In this document: positions 19,015-29,375 of the stretch, piece by piece | Position numbering within the stretch: position 1 is the stretch's first letter | How the letters are laid out: every line of letters starts with the position of its first letter | DNA from: Vreelandella subterranea | Lineage (GTDB): Bacteria; Pseudomonadota; Gammaproteobacteria; Pseudomonadales; Halomonadaceae | Length of the DNA: 64,000 bases | NCBI RefSeq assembly: GCF_900111305.1 | Contig: NZ_FOGS01000001.1 | Span: forward strand, 372,001-436,000 | Direction: 5' to 3' | Translations under genes and position numbers: made by a program | The notes under the pieces: model-generated | The model's input: only the letters and a program-made list of their open reading frames with translations | Database searches by the model: none | What the model was told of the DNA's origin: nothing

Positions 19015-19242
19015 AGGTTACCTCGCTGATTAACCAAACCAGTTAACCACACCAGTGTTGGCAAAATGGTCGTGTAGTTTAGCAGGAAGCGGCGGTCGGC
19101 TCACGATTAGCGTGACGGAAAAACGTCGAGAAAAATCGGCGTGGTGCGACAATTTTTGCCATGGGTCGCGCCGCCTTGCGGTCTATCTTCCAGTACAATA
19201 GCTCCTCTACAATGCGGGCAAACTTCTCAAGAGCAAGTGTCT

Positions 19243-20358
19243 ATGAACCCCACACCTTTGCAAAACGATCGTTTTCTTCGCGCGCTGGCGCGCAAGCCCG
19301 TTGACCGCACGCCGGTGTGGATGATGCGCCAGGCAGGCCGCTACCTTCCGGAATATCGCGCTAAACGCGCCGATGCGGGGAGTTTCATGGACCTGTGCCA
19401 GAACCATGACCTGGCCTGCGAGGTGACGCTGCAGCCTCTTGAGCGTTACCCGCTGGATGCCGCCATCCTGTTTTCGGATATCCTGACGATCCCCGACGCC
19501 ATGGGGCTGGGACTGTATTTCGAAACCGGCGAAGGCCCCAAATTCAAAAAGACCGTGCGTACCGCTGAGGAAGTCGCCGCGCTCCGCGTTCCCGATGCCG
19601 AGCGCGACCTGGATTACGTGATGCGCGCGGTGTCCACGATTCGCCGTGAGCTGAACGGCCGCATGCCGTTGATCGGCTTCTCCGGCAGCCCCTGGACGCT
19701 GGCCACCTACATGGTCGAAGGCAGTTCGAGCAAGGATTTCCGCCATCTGAAAACCATGCTCTACGACACGCCGGATACCATGCACCAGCTGCTGGACACC
19801 CTGGCCCATGCGGTGACCGACTACCTCAACGCGCAAATCCGCGCGGGCGCCCAGGCGGTTCAGATCTTCGATACCTGGGGCGGCGCGCTGACTACCCCGG
19901 CGTACCTCGAGTTTTCGCTGCGCTATATGGAGCAGATTGTCGCCGGATTGATCCGCGAGCACGACGGGCGCCGGGTGCCGGTGATTCTGTTTACCAAGAA
20001 TGGCGGCCAGTGGCTGGAACACATCGCTTGTGCCGGGTCCGATGCCGTGGGCATCGACTGGTCCACCGAGCTTTCCGATGCCCGCGCCCGGGTCGGCCAC
20101 AAGGTCGCACTGCAGGGTAATCTGGACCCCAACGTGCTGTTTGCGCGGCCTTCCGCGATCCGCGCCGAAGTCGCCCGCGTGCTGGAAAGCTACGGTCATG
20201 GCCCCGGGCATATCTTTAACCTGGGCCACGGCATCAGCCAGTTCACCAACCCCGACCATGTCACCGCCTTCATGGAAGCGCTGCACGACCTTAGCCCGCA
20301 ATATCACCAGAGCATCGCGACGCAAGCGGACGATGCGCACCCGGGAGCTCCACAATGA
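19243..20358 (+). CDS. hemE: Uroporphyrinogen decarboxylase
   Basis: The 371-residue enzyme removes four carboxyl groups from uroporphyrinogen III to give coproporphyrinogen III in haem synthesis. The N-terminal signature [16 protein letters not shown], the conserved Asp in [29 protein letters not shown] and the C-terminal [16 protein letters not shown] are all present. The frame is open upstream to 19141, but the ATG at 19243 matches the family N-terminus. Its TGA overlaps the ATG of speE (ATGA), an unusual partner for hemE. Confidence 0.96.
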   Translation: MNPTPLQNDRFLRALARKPVDRTPVWMMRQAGRYLPEYRAKRADAGSFMDLCQNHDLACEVTLQPLERYPLDAAILFSDILTIPDAMGLGLYFETGEGPKFKKTVRTAEEVAALRVPDAERDLDYVMRAVSTIRRELNGRMPLIGFSGSPWTLATYMVEGSSSKDFRHLKTMLYDTPDTMHQLLDTLAHAVTDYLNAQIRAGAQAVQIFDTWGGALTTPAYLEFSLRYMEQIVAGLIREHDGRRVPVILFTKNGGQWLEHIACAGSDAVGIDWSTELSDARARVGHKVALQGNLDPNVLFARPSAIRAEVARVLESYGHGPGHIFNLGHGISQFTNPDHVTAFMEALHDLSPQYHQSIATQADDAHPGAPQ

Positions 20359-21221
20359 GCGAATTACGAGACGACCAGTGGTTTACCGAAGTCTTTGATA
20401 GCCACGGCAGTGCTTTCTCGCTGAAAGTCACCGATAAACTGCTGGATGTGCAAAGCCCTTATCAGCATCTGGAAGTCTACGCCACCGAGACCTACGGCAA
20501 CCTGCTGGTACTGGACGGCTGCGTGATGCTCACTGACCGCGACAACTTCCTTTATCACGAGATGATTGCCCATCCGGCCTTGTTCACCCATCAGGATCCC
20601 AAGCGGGTGGTGATCATTGGGGGCGGCGACTGCGGTACGCTCAAGGAAGTATTGCGCCACCCTGGGGTCGAGCACGTCACCCAGATCGATATCGACGAAG
20701 AAGTCACCAAAGCCTCCGAGCGCTTCTTTCCAACGCTGGTGGAATCGAATAACGACCCCCGCGCCGAGCTGCTGTTTGCCGATGGGGTCAAGTGGGTGGA
20801 TGATACCCCCGACGCGAGCATCGATGTGCTGATCATCGACTCGACTGACCCGGTGGGGCCTGCCGAAGGCCTGTTTAAAACCGATTTTTTGAAGCGCTGT
20901 CACCGTATCCTGAAAAATGGCGGCGTCATGGTCCAGCAGAGCGAATCACCGCTTTACCACAGCGGCACCATCATCCGTGAATTGCGCAACGACATGCGGG
21001 AAGCGGGGTTCGACAGCGTCGCCACGCTTCCCTTCCCGCAGCCGGTGTATCCGTCCGGCTGGTGGAGCGTGACGCTGGCGGGCAAGAACGTCGACGTCAA
21101 CACCTTTCGCGAGCAGGCAGCTGCCAACCACGACCTGCCGCTCGAGTACTACACGCTTGAAGCCCATCGCGGCGCACTGGCGTTACCGCCATTTATGCGC
21201 AGAGCCTTCGACGCCGAATAA
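20355..21221 (+). CDS. speE: Spermidine synthase (polyamine aminopropyltransferase)
   Basis: The 288-residue enzyme transfers an aminopropyl group from decarboxylated S-adenosylmethionine to putrescine. The motifs are [23 protein letters not shown], the nucleotide site [16 protein letters not shown], the acidic [11 protein letters not shown], and the catalytic [19 protein letters not shown] replaces the common GGGDG. Its ATG overlaps the hemE stop by four bases, so translation is likely coupled. speD is not in the window, so the source of the aminopropyl donor is unseen. A terminator follows. Confidence 0.94.
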   Translation: MSELRDDQWFTEVFDSHGSAFSLKVTDKLLDVQSPYQHLEVYATETYGNLLVLDGCVMLTDRDNFLYHEMIAHPALFTHQDPKRVVIIGGGDCGTLKEVLRHPGVEHVTQIDIDEEVTKASERFFPTLVESNNDPRAELLFADGVKWVDDTPDASIDVLIIDSTDPVGPAEGLFKTDFLKRCHRILKNGGVMVQQSESPLYHSGTIIRELRNDMREAGFDSVATLPFPQPVYPSGWWSVTLAGKNVDVNTFREQAAANHDLPLEYYTLEAHRGALALPPFMRRAFDAE

Positions 21222-21247
21222 TACCGCCCAAGATCGCTTTGCATCAC

Positions 21248-21302
21248 TGCCCACCCCTCGTCGCCTCATAAAGGTGCATGGAGGGTGGGCATTTTTATTT
21301 TT
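21248..21302 (+). terminator. Rho-independent terminator after hemE-speE
   Basis: TGCCCACCC (21248-21256) pairs with GGGTGGGCA (21283-21291) across a 26-base loop, followed by TTTTTATTTTTTT. Confidence 0.85.
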
Positions 21303-21374
21303 TTGCACCTAGACGTTCGTATCAAACGCTCGATTTAGCGTTGAAAAGCGCTGAATCAACGGCTGTACCCCTTT

Positions 21375-21390
21375 TGGCATCTTCCTTGCT
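21375..21390 (+). promoter_or_regulatory. Sigma-54 promoter of aapJQMP
   Basis: TGGCATCTTCCTTGCT matches the consensus TGGCACRNNNNTTGCW at all but two defined positions, with the essential GG and GC ten bases apart. The aapJ start lies about 60 bases downstream, giving an expected transcript start near 21402. Half sites of the NtrC type, GGTGCA (21273-21278) and TGCACC (21304-21309), lie upstream but do not form a full dyad. Confidence 0.82.
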
Positions 21391-21448
21391 AGGTTAAGTG
21401 ACATGCTACGGCATGCACAAAGATTTCAAACAATTCGAGGGAACCTAC

Positions 21449-22474
21449 ATGTTGAAGAAAAAACACTTGGCGCTGCTGGTATCGGCTGGCTCGATTACCC
21501 TTGCGGGAATGACAACCGCTCAGGCTGACACGCTGGAAGATACCCGGGATAACGGCGCCGTTCGTTGTGGCGTGAGTGACGGCCTACCCGGCTTTTCTGC
21601 TCCTGACGACGATGGCAACTGGCAAGGCATTGACGTCGACGTCTGTCGTGCCGTCGCCGCGGCCGTTCTCGGTGATGCCGACGCGGTCGACTACATTTCC
21701 CTCAACGCCGTAGAGCGCTTCACGGCGCTGCAGTCCGGCGAAGTGGATGTGCTGTCACGCAACACCACCTGGACGACGACACGGGATACAACCCTGGGTC
21801 TCAACTTCACCGGCGTAACGTTCTATGACGGCCAAGGCTTCATGGTGTCACGGGATCTGGGTATTACGGGTGCAGACGAGTTGGACGGTGCGTCCATCTG
21901 CATTCAGTCAGGCACCACCACCGAGCTGAATCTCGCCGACTACTTCCGCGCCAACGACATGGAATTCAACCCCATCGTGTTCGATACCTCCGAACAGACG
22001 GTGGGTGGTTACCAGGCGGGTCGGTGCGACGTGCTGACCTCCGATACCTCTCAGCTGGCCGCCCTGCGTATCCAGCTAGACAACCCTGAAGGCTCGATGA
22101 TTCTTTCGGACGTGATTTCCAAAGAGCCACTGGGTCCCGTGGTACGCCAGGGCGATGACCTCTGGTTCAACATCGTGAAATGGTCGCTGTTCGCCATGAT
22201 CAACGCTGAAGAATACGGCGTTACCAGCGAAAATGTCGACGAAATGACATCGTCTGAAGACCCCAATGTTGCACGCCTGCTCGGTCAGGATGGCAACTAC
22301 GGCGAAGGCATGGGACTAGACGCTGACTGGGCCTACAACATCATCAGCCAGGTCGGCAACTACGCTGAAAGCTTTGACCGTAACGTGGGTATGGGCTCAC
22401 CGCTTGAAATTGAGCGTGGCGTCAACGCTCTGTGGACCGACGGTGGCTTCCAGTACGCCCCCCCGATTCGCTAA
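21449..22474 (+). CDS. aapJ: General L-amino acid ABC transporter, periplasmic binding protein
   Basis: The 341-residue protein has a signal peptide (ALLVSAGSITLAGMTTAQA, cleaved near residue 27) and a periplasmic type-3 solute-binding domain. GAVRCGVSDGLPGFSAPDDDGNW and GIDVDVCRAVAAAVLGD, then FTALQSGEVDVLSRNTTWT, are the hallmarks of AapJ/BztA proteins, which bind a broad range of amino acids including glutamate and glutamine. The ATG at 21449 follows GAGGGAAC; an in-frame start at 21398 would precede the predicted transcript start. It is first of four transport genes behind a sigma-54 promoter. Confidence 0.94.
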   Translation: MLKKKHLALLVSAGSITLAGMTTAQADTLEDTRDNGAVRCGVSDGLPGFSAPDDDGNWQGIDVDVCRAVAAAVLGDADAVDYISLNAVERFTALQSGEVDVLSRNTTWTTTRDTTLGLNFTGVTFYDGQGFMVSRDLGITGADELDGASICIQSGTTTELNLADYFRANDMEFNPIVFDTSEQTVGGYQAGRCDVLTSDTSQLAALRIQLDNPEGSMILSDVISKEPLGPVVRQGDDLWFNIVKWSLFAMINAEEYGVTSENVDEMTSSEDPNVARLLGQDGNYGEGMGLDADWAYNIISQVGNYAESFDRNVGMGSPLEIERGVNALWTDGGFQYAPPIR

Positions 22475-22563
22475 GCGTCTCGCTTGACCCCGGCCCGCCG
22501 CTGCCTCTTGCTGGGTAGTGGCGGGCCATCTGATTGACCTTCCGTATCGCGGAGACGCCACCC

Positions 22564-23754
22564 ATGTCCGTAAGACCCAACGCTCGCCCCGTCGGCCAAA
22601 AGCCGCCTTTCTGGCGAGACCGCGCTAAACGCGCGCTTATTTTTCAGATCCTTTTAGTCGCCGCTGTGGCGGCTTTCATGATCTATATTATCGGCAATAC
22701 CCAAGCCAACCTGAACGCCCGCGGTATCACAACCGGCTTTGGCTTTTTGAACAACACGGCCGGCTTCGGTATTGGTCAAACCTTGATCGAGTACTCCTCG
22801 CAAAGCAGCTACGGCCGTACTTTCATCATAGGTTTGCTCAACACACTGCTGGTCGGTGGGTTGGGGGTATTGGCGGCCTCGATTATTGGTTTTATAGTGG
22901 GCATCGCCCGATTATCGCCCAACTGGCTAATCGCTCGACTTGCCAACGCCTACATCGAAACCTTCCGTAATATCCCGCTGTTACTACAGATTTTCTTCTG
23001 GTATTTCGCCGTACTGCGTAGCCTGCCCAGCGCCCGGGAAAGCATGGCGTTTGGCGAGGCAATATTTTTGAACGTAAGGGGGCTGTATCTTCCCGAACCG
23101 CTGTTTGAATCCGGCTTTGGCTTGATTCCCGCCACCTTCGTCGTCGCCATTGTTGCGAGCATCGCGCTGGTAATGTGGAATAAACGCCGCCACGAGGCGA
23201 CTGGCAAACGCCTGCCGGTGTTCTGGATATCGCTGGTGCTTATCTTGGGCCTTCCATTGCTGATACTGGTTGCGACCGGCGTCCCGGTGACCTGGGAAAT
23301 GCCCGAACTGCGCGGTTTCAATTTCGCAGGCGGCATCACCATCATCCCGGAATTCCTGGCATTGTGGCTGGCACTGTCCATCTACACGGCTTCTTTCATT
23401 GCCGAAATTGTGCGCTCGGGTATTCAGGCGATCCCTCATGGCCAAACGGAAGCCGCTCAGGCGCTCAGCTTGCCGCGCAAGCTCGTCCTGCGTCTGGTGA
23501 TCATTCCCCAAGCCATGCGGGTCATCATTCCGCCGCTCACCAGCCAATACCTCAACCTGATCAAGAACTCCTCACTGGCCACCGCCATCGGTTACCCCGA
23601 TCTGGTCTCGGTGTTTGCTGGCACCACGCTCAACCAGACCGGTCAGGCTATCGAAGTGATTGCCATGACCATGGCGGTTTATCTGATCATCAGCTTGCTG
23701 GTGTCCATGTTCATGAACTGGTTTAACGCTCGCGTTGCGCTTGTCGAACGCTAG
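22564..23754 (+). CDS. aapQ: General L-amino acid ABC transporter, permease
   Basis: The 396-residue inner-membrane permease has a first helix near residues 27-50, a large periplasmic loop typical of AapQ/BztB, and a C-terminal permease core with the ATPase-contact motif ELVRSG-like IVRSGIQAIPHGQTEAAQALSLP at about residue 290. The ATG at 22564 has CGGAGA nine bases before it. It pairs with AapM in the membrane. The gap to aapM is 16 bases. Confidence 0.93.
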   Translation: MSVRPNARPVGQKPPFWRDRAKRALIFQILLVAAVAAFMIYIIGNTQANLNARGITTGFGFLNNTAGFGIGQTLIEYSSQSSYGRTFIIGLLNTLLVGGLGVLAASIIGFIVGIARLSPNWLIARLANAYIETFRNIPLLLQIFFWYFAVLRSLPSARESMAFGEAIFLNVRGLYLPEPLFESGFGLIPATFVVAIVASIALVMWNKRRHEATGKRLPVFWISLVLILGLPLLILVATGVPVTWEMPELRGFNFAGGITIIPEFLALWLALSIYTASFIAEIVRSGIQAIPHGQTEAAQALSLPRKLVLRLVIIPQAMRVIIPPLTSQYLNLIKNSSLATAIGYPDLVSVFAGTTLNQTGQAIEVIAMTMAVYLIISLLVSMFMNWFNARVALVER

Positions 23755-23770
23755 GCCGGAGGCGACCTTT

Positions 23771-24871
23771 ATGATTCACAACAAAGAAGTGATACCCGAG
23801 CAGCCGGCCCCCAAAGGCACCATTGGCCCCATTGCCTGGCTACGTGGCAACCTTTTCAACGGCCCGATCAACAGTCTGTTCACGCTGTTGGGCCTTTATG
23901 TTCTCTACCTGCTGGTGGTGCCGACGATTCAATGGGCCTTTATCGATGCCGATTGGGTGGGCGATAGCCGCGAAGACTGTTCCCGGGTAGGCGCCTGCTG
24001 GGTGTTCGTCAACGCACGCTTTTCCCAGTTCATTTATGGCCTCTATCCCAGCGAGGAATACTGGCGCGCCAATATCGTGTTTGCCATGTTCGCCAGCATT
24101 ATTGCCTGGCTGGTGATCCCCAGGCTGCCGCTCAAGCGCTGGGTGATCGTATTTGCCTTGCTGGCTTTCCCGGTCATCGCCTATGTGCTGCTGCACGGCG
24201 GCTATTTCGATCTGCCGCGCGTTTCCACCCACCGCTGGGGCGGCTTGATGCTGACCCTGCTGCTCGCCAGTGTGGGGATGATTGGCGCGCTGCCCATCGG
24301 CATCGTGCTCGCCCTTGGGCGACGCTCCCAAATGCCCATTGTCAGAACGTTCTGTGTCATCTTTATCGAGTTCTGGCGAGGCGTTCCGCTCATCACCATC
24401 CTGTTCATGGCGTCAGTGATGCTGCCATTGTTTTTGCCCACAGAGCTGAGTGTTGACCGCCTGATACGCGCCCTGATCGGCCTGACGCTGTTCCAGAGTG
24501 CCTACATGGCGGAGGTCATTCGCGGGGGGCTCCAGGCCATCCCCAAAGGCCAGGATGAAGCGGCCGCGGCACTGGGGATGACCTACTGGAAACGCATGGG
24601 CCTGATCATCATGCCGCAGGCGCTGAAGATGATGATTCCCGGTATCGTCAACACCTTCATCTCGCTGTTCAAGGACACCACCCTGGTGATGATCATTGGG
24701 CTGTTTGATCTGTTGGGTATTGTGCAAGCGGCGCTTTCCGACTCGCGTTGGCTGGGTTTCTCGTTAGAAGGCTATGTGTTTGCCGCGTTCGTATTCTGGA
24801 TCTTCTGTTTCAGCATGTCGCGCTACAGCCAGTACCTGGAACGCAGGCTAAATACCGGTCATAAGCAGTAG
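23771..24871 (+). CDS. aapM: General L-amino acid ABC transporter, permease
   Basis: The 366-residue permease partners AapQ. It has an N-terminal helix (residues 45-67), a loop with two Cys pairs (SREDCSRVGACWVF), three helices near residues 100-150, and the conserved coupling region VIRGGLQAIPKGQDEAAAALGM at about residue 255. The ATG at 23771 follows CGGAGGCG. Layout matches AapM/BztC. Confidence 0.93.
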   Translation: MIHNKEVIPEQPAPKGTIGPIAWLRGNLFNGPINSLFTLLGLYVLYLLVVPTIQWAFIDADWVGDSREDCSRVGACWVFVNARFSQFIYGLYPSEEYWRANIVFAMFASIIAWLVIPRLPLKRWVIVFALLAFPVIAYVLLHGGYFDLPRVSTHRWGGLMLTLLLASVGMIGALPIGIVLALGRRSQMPIVRTFCVIFIEFWRGVPLITILFMASVMLPLFLPTELSVDRLIRALIGLTLFQSAYMAEVIRGGLQAIPKGQDEAAAALGMTYWKRMGLIIMPQALKMMIPGIVNTFISLFKDTTLVMIIGLFDLLGIVQAALSDSRWLGFSLEGYVFAAFVFWIFCFSMSRYSQYLERRLNTGHKQ

Positions 24872-24925
24872 GTCGTCGACAACGCTTAATGCCGCTTTCT
24901 TTATGATTTTGAGTAGGATATCAAC

Positions 24926-25687
24926 ATGACACAAGCAGCCACCAACGCGTCAGACCTGATGGTCGAGATGCACAACGTCAATAAATGGTTCGGCGATTTT
25001 CACGTGCTACGCGACATTTATCTGGAGGTTAAACGGGGCGAGCGTATCGTGGTGTGCGGTCCCTCGGGCTCGGGTAAATCGACGCTCATCCGCTGTATCA
25101 ATCACCTTGAAGAGCACCAGAAAGGCGACATCACCGTAGGTGGTGTCGCACTGACGCAGGACGTTAAGCGTATCGAACAGATTCGCCGTAGCGTCGGCAT
25201 GGTGTTTCAGCACTTCAACCTGTTCCCCCATTTATCGGTGCTGGAAAACTGCTGTATTGCACCGATGTGGGTACAGAAGAAGCCCCGCAAGGAAGCCGAA
25301 GCGCTGGCCATGAAATACCTGGAGCGGGTGCGTATTGCGGAACAAGCGGACAAGTACCCCGGCCAACTTTCGGGTGGTCAACAGCAGCGCGTGGCGATTG
25401 CCCGCTCGTTATGCATGCACCCCGAGGTAATGCTGTTTGATGAACCCACTTCGGCACTCGACCCTGAGATGATCAAGGAAGTGCTGGACGTCATGGTGGA
25501 ACTGGCCGAAGAGGGCATGACCATGATATGCGTGACACACGAAATGGGCTTCGCCAAAACCGTCGCCGACCGGGTGATCTTTATGGACCAGGGGCAAATC
25601 ATTGAAGAGAATGCGCCTGAACCGTTCTTCAACAACCCGCAGTCCGAACGCACTCAGCTGTTCTTGAGCCAGATCCTGGGACATTAA
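24926..25687 (+). CDS. aapP: General L-amino acid ABC transporter, ATP-binding protein
   Basis: The 253-residue ATPase powers the importer. Walker A is [10 protein letters not shown] (about residues 46-55), the signature is [15 protein letters not shown], Walker B is [14 protein letters not shown], and the switch His is in VTHEMGF. It is about 240 residues in homologues. It ends the aap operon; a perfect hairpin follows before the ridA-like gene. Confidence 0.95.
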   Translation: MTQAATNASDLMVEMHNVNKWFGDFHVLRDIYLEVKRGERIVVCGPSGSGKSTLIRCINHLEEHQKGDITVGGVALTQDVKRIEQIRRSVGMVFQHFNLFPHLSVLENCCIAPMWVQKKPRKEAEALAMKYLERVRIAEQADKYPGQLSGGQQQRVAIARSLCMHPEVMLFDEPTSALDPEMIKEVLDVMVELAEEGMTMICVTHEMGFAKTVADRVIFMDQGQIIEENAPEPFFNNPQSERTQLFLSQILGH

Positions 25688-25730
25688 TCCACACCCCCTC
25701 TGTACAAAGCAGCTGTTGATAAGTTCGTCG

Positions 25731-25756
25731 TTATGGGCCTCGTTTGAGGCCCATAA
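25731..25756 (+). terminator. Hairpin after aapP, possible terminator
   Basis: TTATGGGCCTC (25731-25741) and GAGGCCCATAA (25746-25756) form a perfect 11-bp stem with a GTTT loop. Only a mixed TGCTTAATAAG follows instead of a T run, so termination may be partial and allow read-through into the next gene. Confidence 0.55.
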
Positions 25757-25813
25757 TGCTTAATAAGACGTTTAAACACGCAGTTAAAACAATCGACAAA
25801 GGAACGCGACACC

Positions 25814-26212
25814 ATGGAAAAGTTATTTATCGACCGGGCGCCCCAGCCTATCGCGCCCTTTTCCCACGCCTGCCGCGTGGGCGACCTGGTATTTATTACC
25901 GGGCAAATGCCCACCGTGCCGGAAACCAACGAAATGCTGCTCGGCACGTTCACCGAACAAACCCATCGTGTCATGCAGAACCTGGCGATCGTGCTGGAGG
26001 AAGTGGGAAGCAGTTTCGAGCACGTGGTGCAGTCGCGGGTGTTTATTACCAACATGGGCCACTTCGACGAGGTCAACGGGGTCTACGCGAGCTACTTCCC
26101 GCAGCCGTTACCCACGCGTACCTGCATTGGCGTCACCGGCCTGGCCGGCGGTGCCGACGTTGAAGTCGACATGATTGCCTGGATTCCGCCCTCTGAAGAC
26201 AGCAGCGCCTAG
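25814..26212 (+). CDS. RidA family protein (enamine/imine deaminase)
   Basis: The 132-residue protein has the YjgF/RidA fold that hydrolyses reactive enamine or imine intermediates of amino-acid metabolism. PFSHACRVGDLVFITGQMP, then NLAIVLEEVGSSFEHVVQSRVFIT and the Arg-containing PTRTCIGVTGLAGGADVEVDMIA are family motifs; the last carries the carboxylate-binding Arg. Its place after the amino-acid importer suggests a linked role in amino-acid catabolism. Its stop overlaps that of the convergent phosphatase in CTAG. Confidence 0.9.
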   Translation: MEKLFIDRAPQPIAPFSHACRVGDLVFITGQMPTVPETNEMLLGTFTEQTHRVMQNLAIVLEEVGSSFEHVVQSRVFITNMGHFDEVNGVYASYFPQPLPTRTCIGVTGLAGGADVEVDMIAWIPPSEDSSA

Positions 26213-26802
26213 GCACCTATCAAGGTAATACTGGCAGGCAATAGCGCTTCCCGCTCACGGTGCTGGCTCAGCGGCTTTCCGGCCAGCGCCGTGAGCAGGA
26301 TTTGCAGCGGGTCGCCATGACTGACCAGCGCGATGGTTTCCCCGCTGGCCGTTTGCTCCCAGTCGTCTATCACCGCCCGCATACGCTTGGCCACCGCGCT
26401 CACCGCTTCTACCTGATGATAATGATGCTCCGCGTTCTGGGCGTCCAGGGCCCATATGCCGGGGTAACGATCGTCGCCCTGCCCCTCCAACTCGCCAAAA
26501 TAGCGCTCTCGCAGGCGCGTCTCGACGCTTGGCGTGAGTCCAAACGCGTCAGCAATGTGGGCAGCCGTTTGCGCGGTGCGCAAAAAATCCGAGTGCACGA
26601 CGCGGGTAGGCGTCGGCCACTGCCAATCGGCCACTCGCTGAGCAAGCTGTTGCTCACCCAGCTCTGAAAGGCCGAAATTCGCCACGCCGCGCGCAGGCGA
26701 GCTGACTATCACCCCCTGTTGATTGGCCTGGCTATGACCATGGCGCATTAATAAATAGCGATTGCGCCAATGGGTGGGCGCACCGAGCGACAATACTGAC
26801 AT
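26209..26802 (-). CDS. Histidine phosphatase family protein
   Basis: The 197-residue protein has the phosphoglycerate-mutase-like core: the catalytic RHG in YLLMRHGHSQANQ near residue 20, Arg in SDFLRTAQTAAHIA, the Glu in LRERYFGELEGQG and the second catalytic His in TIALVSHGDPLQILL near residue 163. It may be a phosphatase or mutase acting on small phosphoesters; the substrate is unknown. The ATG at 26802 has GGAG eight bases upstream, so I prefer it to the in-frame start at 26832. Confidence 0.88.
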   Translation of the reverse strand: MSVLSLGAPTHWRNRYLLMRHGHSQANQQGVIVSSPARGVANFGLSELGEQQLAQRVADWQWPTPTRVVHSDFLRTAQTAAHIADAFGLTPSVETRLRERYFGELEGQGDDRYPGIWALDAQNAEHHYHQVEAVSAVAKRMRAVIDDWEQTASGETIALVSHGDPLQILLTALAGKPLSQHREREALLPASITLIGA

Positions 26803-26940
26803 GGATAAACTCCGAATAAAGCCGACAAGCAACCATAGGCAAGGCGCTCAGCGCTGTCCAGAAGCAGCTATGGGGTTTGACCTAGCGCTATTCGCTTGCC
26901 ATGGTTAAGTGACCACTAACGACAAGGAGGACGCGTCACG

Positions 26941-27372
26941 ATGACCACCTATATTGTTGTCGCTGATGCCGCGCGTGCGCGCATTTTTACCCGCGAAGCG
27001 CTGACACTCACCGAGCAGGAAAGCTTGGTACACGCCGAAGGGCGCCTGCATGAAGGCGATCTGGTCACCGACCGTCCGGGAGCCGATGTTCATGAATCCA
27101 ATTCAACCAGCGCGCGCAGCTCCGGCGAGGAGGGAGCCGCCTCAAAGCACGAGAACGAACTGTTCGCCAAGCAGGTCGCCAGTCACCTTTATAATGCTCG
27201 GGTCGATAACAGCTTGGAGAAGCTCATTGTGGTCGCGCCACCCAAATTTTTAGGCCTGCTGCGCGATAAACTCGATGGCCCCACGCAAAAGCTTGTCATT
27301 CATACCCTTTCCAAAGACCTGAGCAAGGCGTCGCTGACAGATATTCAAACAGCCGTGCGCGACCTGCGCTAA
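26941..27372 (+). CDS. Host attachment family protein
   Basis: The 143-residue protein matches the family annotated as required for attachment to host cells (first described in Agrobacterium). It opens with TYIVVADAARARIFTRE and contains ENELFAKQVASHLYNARVDN and KLIVVAPPKFLGLLRDKL, ending with HTLSKDLSKASLTDIQ. The fold resembles release-factor/archaeal eRF1-like domains. The name reflects one phenotype and should not be taken as function in a free-living organism. An AAGGAGGA ribosome site precedes the ATG. Confidence 0.85.
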   Translation: MTTYIVVADAARARIFTREALTLTEQESLVHAEGRLHEGDLVTDRPGADVHESNSTSARSSGEEGAASKHENELFAKQVASHLYNARVDNSLEKLIVVAPPKFLGLLRDKLDGPTQKLVIHTLSKDLSKASLTDIQTAVRDLR

Positions 27373-27402
27373 TTCAGTGACGACATCCAGCTTTCACCTA
27401 GC

Positions 27403-27429
27403 TAAAGAAACGGTCGCTCTTGCCGATAG
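27403..27429 (+). promoter_or_regulatory. Sigma-28 (FliA) promoter of the tandem chemoreceptor genes
   Basis: TAAAGAAA, 11 bases, then GCCGATAG. Spacing is exact, with 5 of 8 and 7 of 8 matches to TAAAGTTT-N11-GCCGATAA. The receptor ATG at 27498 lies about 60 bases beyond the expected transcript start, which rules out the in-frame ATG at 27420. Confidence 0.82.
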
Positions 27430-27497
27430 ACGTGCGTGATCAATATGACAGGGCGTGGCACCCGCGCCCTGATACGCACTTCGACTTGAGAGCGACC

Positions 27498-29354
27498 ATG
27501 TTTGCATCCCTACGCGCCAAACTATTACTCGCAGCCCTAGTGGCGATTGTCCTTGCCCTGGTAATCAATGGCATTGCCAGCTATACCACCGTCAAGCACC
27601 ACAATACCGAGCAGGTCACCCGCAACCTGAATGCCGTCGTCAATGGGAATACCCTGGCGATTGACGAATGGTTTAACGCCCGATACAACATGCTTGCCAG
27701 TATGGATGAGGCAGCCACTAGCGACGCCCCGTTAGCCGCCCTGCGGCAATTAGCCGACTCCGGGGACTTCATGACGGCCTACATGGCCTACCCCGAGACA
27801 TCTGACGCTGTTTTTTCTGACGGCTGGGAGCCACCGAGTGATTACGACCCACGCCAGCGCCCCTGGTACCTGGATGCTGTCGAGGCCCAGGACACGATTA
27901 TTACCGCCCCTTACGTGGACGCCCAAACCGGCGGCTTGATCGTGACCTTTGCGCACCCCTACTACCAGAATGGCGAACTGACGGCGGTGGTCGGTGGCGA
28001 CATTACCATCCAGGATGTCATCGACATCGTCTCGAGCATTGAGCCAACGCCTTCAAGCTTCGGCTTTTTAACCACCGGCGACGGCACGCTGGTCGCGCAC
28101 CCCAACGCCGAGCTGGCACTGGAGCCATCCACCGCGCTCAGCGACCAGTTGGATGCCGGTTATCTCCAGCAGATTGCCGCCAGCGACGAGCCCCAGGCCC
28201 TGACGCTGGAGGGCCGTGAGATGTTGCTGCAAGGTGACGCGGTGGGCGGTAACAGCGATTGGCACCTCATGGTGGCAATGGATGAGCACGAGGCCACCGC
28301 CGGGCTACGCGGGATTGCCACCACGTCGATCATTACGCTCCTGATTGTCGCGGCGATAACCGCCATGGTTCTTAGCCTGCTGCTTAAATGGTTACTGCGC
28401 CGCCTTTTATCGGCCCGCAATGCGATGAATGACATCGCCTCGGGGGAAGGCGACCTGACCCAGCGCCTGCCGGAAGAGGGTAACGACGAGATCACCCAGA
28501 TCGCCGCCGCCTTCAACCGCTTTGTGGCCACCATGGACACGGTGTTGCAGGATGTGCGCTCCAGCAGCGAAGCGGTCCACAACGCCGCTACGGAAATCGC
28601 CAACGGCGGCCAAGACCTGTCGCGGCGTACTGAAAACACCGCCTCCAGCCTGCAACAGACATCTGCCTCGATGGAGGAAATCACCAGTACGGTCGAGCAC
28701 ACATCGGCGTCCGCCAAGGAAGCCAACCAGCTCTCCCAGGCGGCGTCCGATGTTGCCGGTCGTGGCGGCCAGGCGGTGTCAGAAGTCATCACCACGATGG
28801 AAGATATCGCCGAGTCCTCGGGCAAGATTGGCGATATCGTCTCACTGATGAACAACATCGCCTTCCAGACTAACCTGCTGGCACTCAATGCCTCGGTGGA
28901 AGCCGCGCGCGCCGGTGAACACGGCCGTGGCTTTGCGGTGGTAGCAGAAGAGGTCCGTAAGCTTGCCCAACGCAGCAATGACGCCGCCAACGACATCAAA
29001 AACCTGATCGAAGACGCCCAGGGCAAAGTCCAAAACGGCTCCAAACTGGTGCACAACGCCGGTGAAACCATGGACGAAATCGTCAATAACATCACCCGTG
29101 TCACCGACGTGCTCGGCGAAATCACCTCCGCCACGACAGAACAAAGTGACGGTATCGGCCAGGTGAACATTGCGGTGGCTGACCTTGACCGCATGACCCA
29201 GGAAAATGCCGCCATGGTGGAAGAGTCGACCACCGCCGCCGAGCAGCTCAAGGACCAGGCCGACCATCTCACCGAGACCATTAGCCGATTCAAGCTGTCG
29301 AGTGGTTCAGGTGCGCAAGATAGCCGTCTTCTCACCTCCGCTTCACAGCCGTAG
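27498..29354 (+). CDS. Methyl-accepting chemotaxis protein with dCache sensor domain
   Basis: The 618-residue receptor has a membrane helix at residues 8-30, a periplasmic double-Cache domain (about 35-275; [15 protein letters not shown] and [13 protein letters not shown] with [11 protein letters not shown]), a second helix near 280-302, a HAMP domain ([20 protein letters not shown]), and a cytoplasmic signalling domain whose tip is [20 protein letters not shown] from residue 468. The DxxxxRPWY-type motif is common in amino-acid-binding dCache domains. GAGAG precedes the ATG. A second receptor gene follows after 21 bases. Confidence 0.93.
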   Translation: MFASLRAKLLLAALVAIVLALVINGIASYTTVKHHNTEQVTRNLNAVVNGNTLAIDEWFNARYNMLASMDEAATSDAPLAALRQLADSGDFMTAYMAYPETSDAVFSDGWEPPSDYDPRQRPWYLDAVEAQDTIITAPYVDAQTGGLIVTFAHPYYQNGELTAVVGGDITIQDVIDIVSSIEPTPSSFGFLTTGDGTLVAHPNAELALEPSTALSDQLDAGYLQQIAASDEPQALTLEGREMLLQGDAVGGNSDWHLMVAMDEHEATAGLRGIATTSIITLLIVAAITAMVLSLLLKWLLRRLLSARNAMNDIASGEGDLTQRLPEEGNDEITQIAAAFNRFVATMDTVLQDVRSSSEAVHNAATEIANGGQDLSRRTENTASSLQQTSASMEEITSTVEHTSASAKEANQLSQAASDVAGRGGQAVSEVITTMEDIAESSGKIGDIVSLMNNIAFQTNLLALNASVEAARAGEHGRGFAVVAEEVRKLAQRSNDAANDIKNLIEDAQGKVQNGSKLVHNAGETMDEIVNNITRVTDVLGEITSATTEQSDGIGQVNIAVADLDRMTQENAAMVEESTTAAEQLKDQADHLTETISRFKLSSGSGAQDSRLLTSASQP

Positions 29355-29375
29355 CATAAGAGAGCATTAACAACA

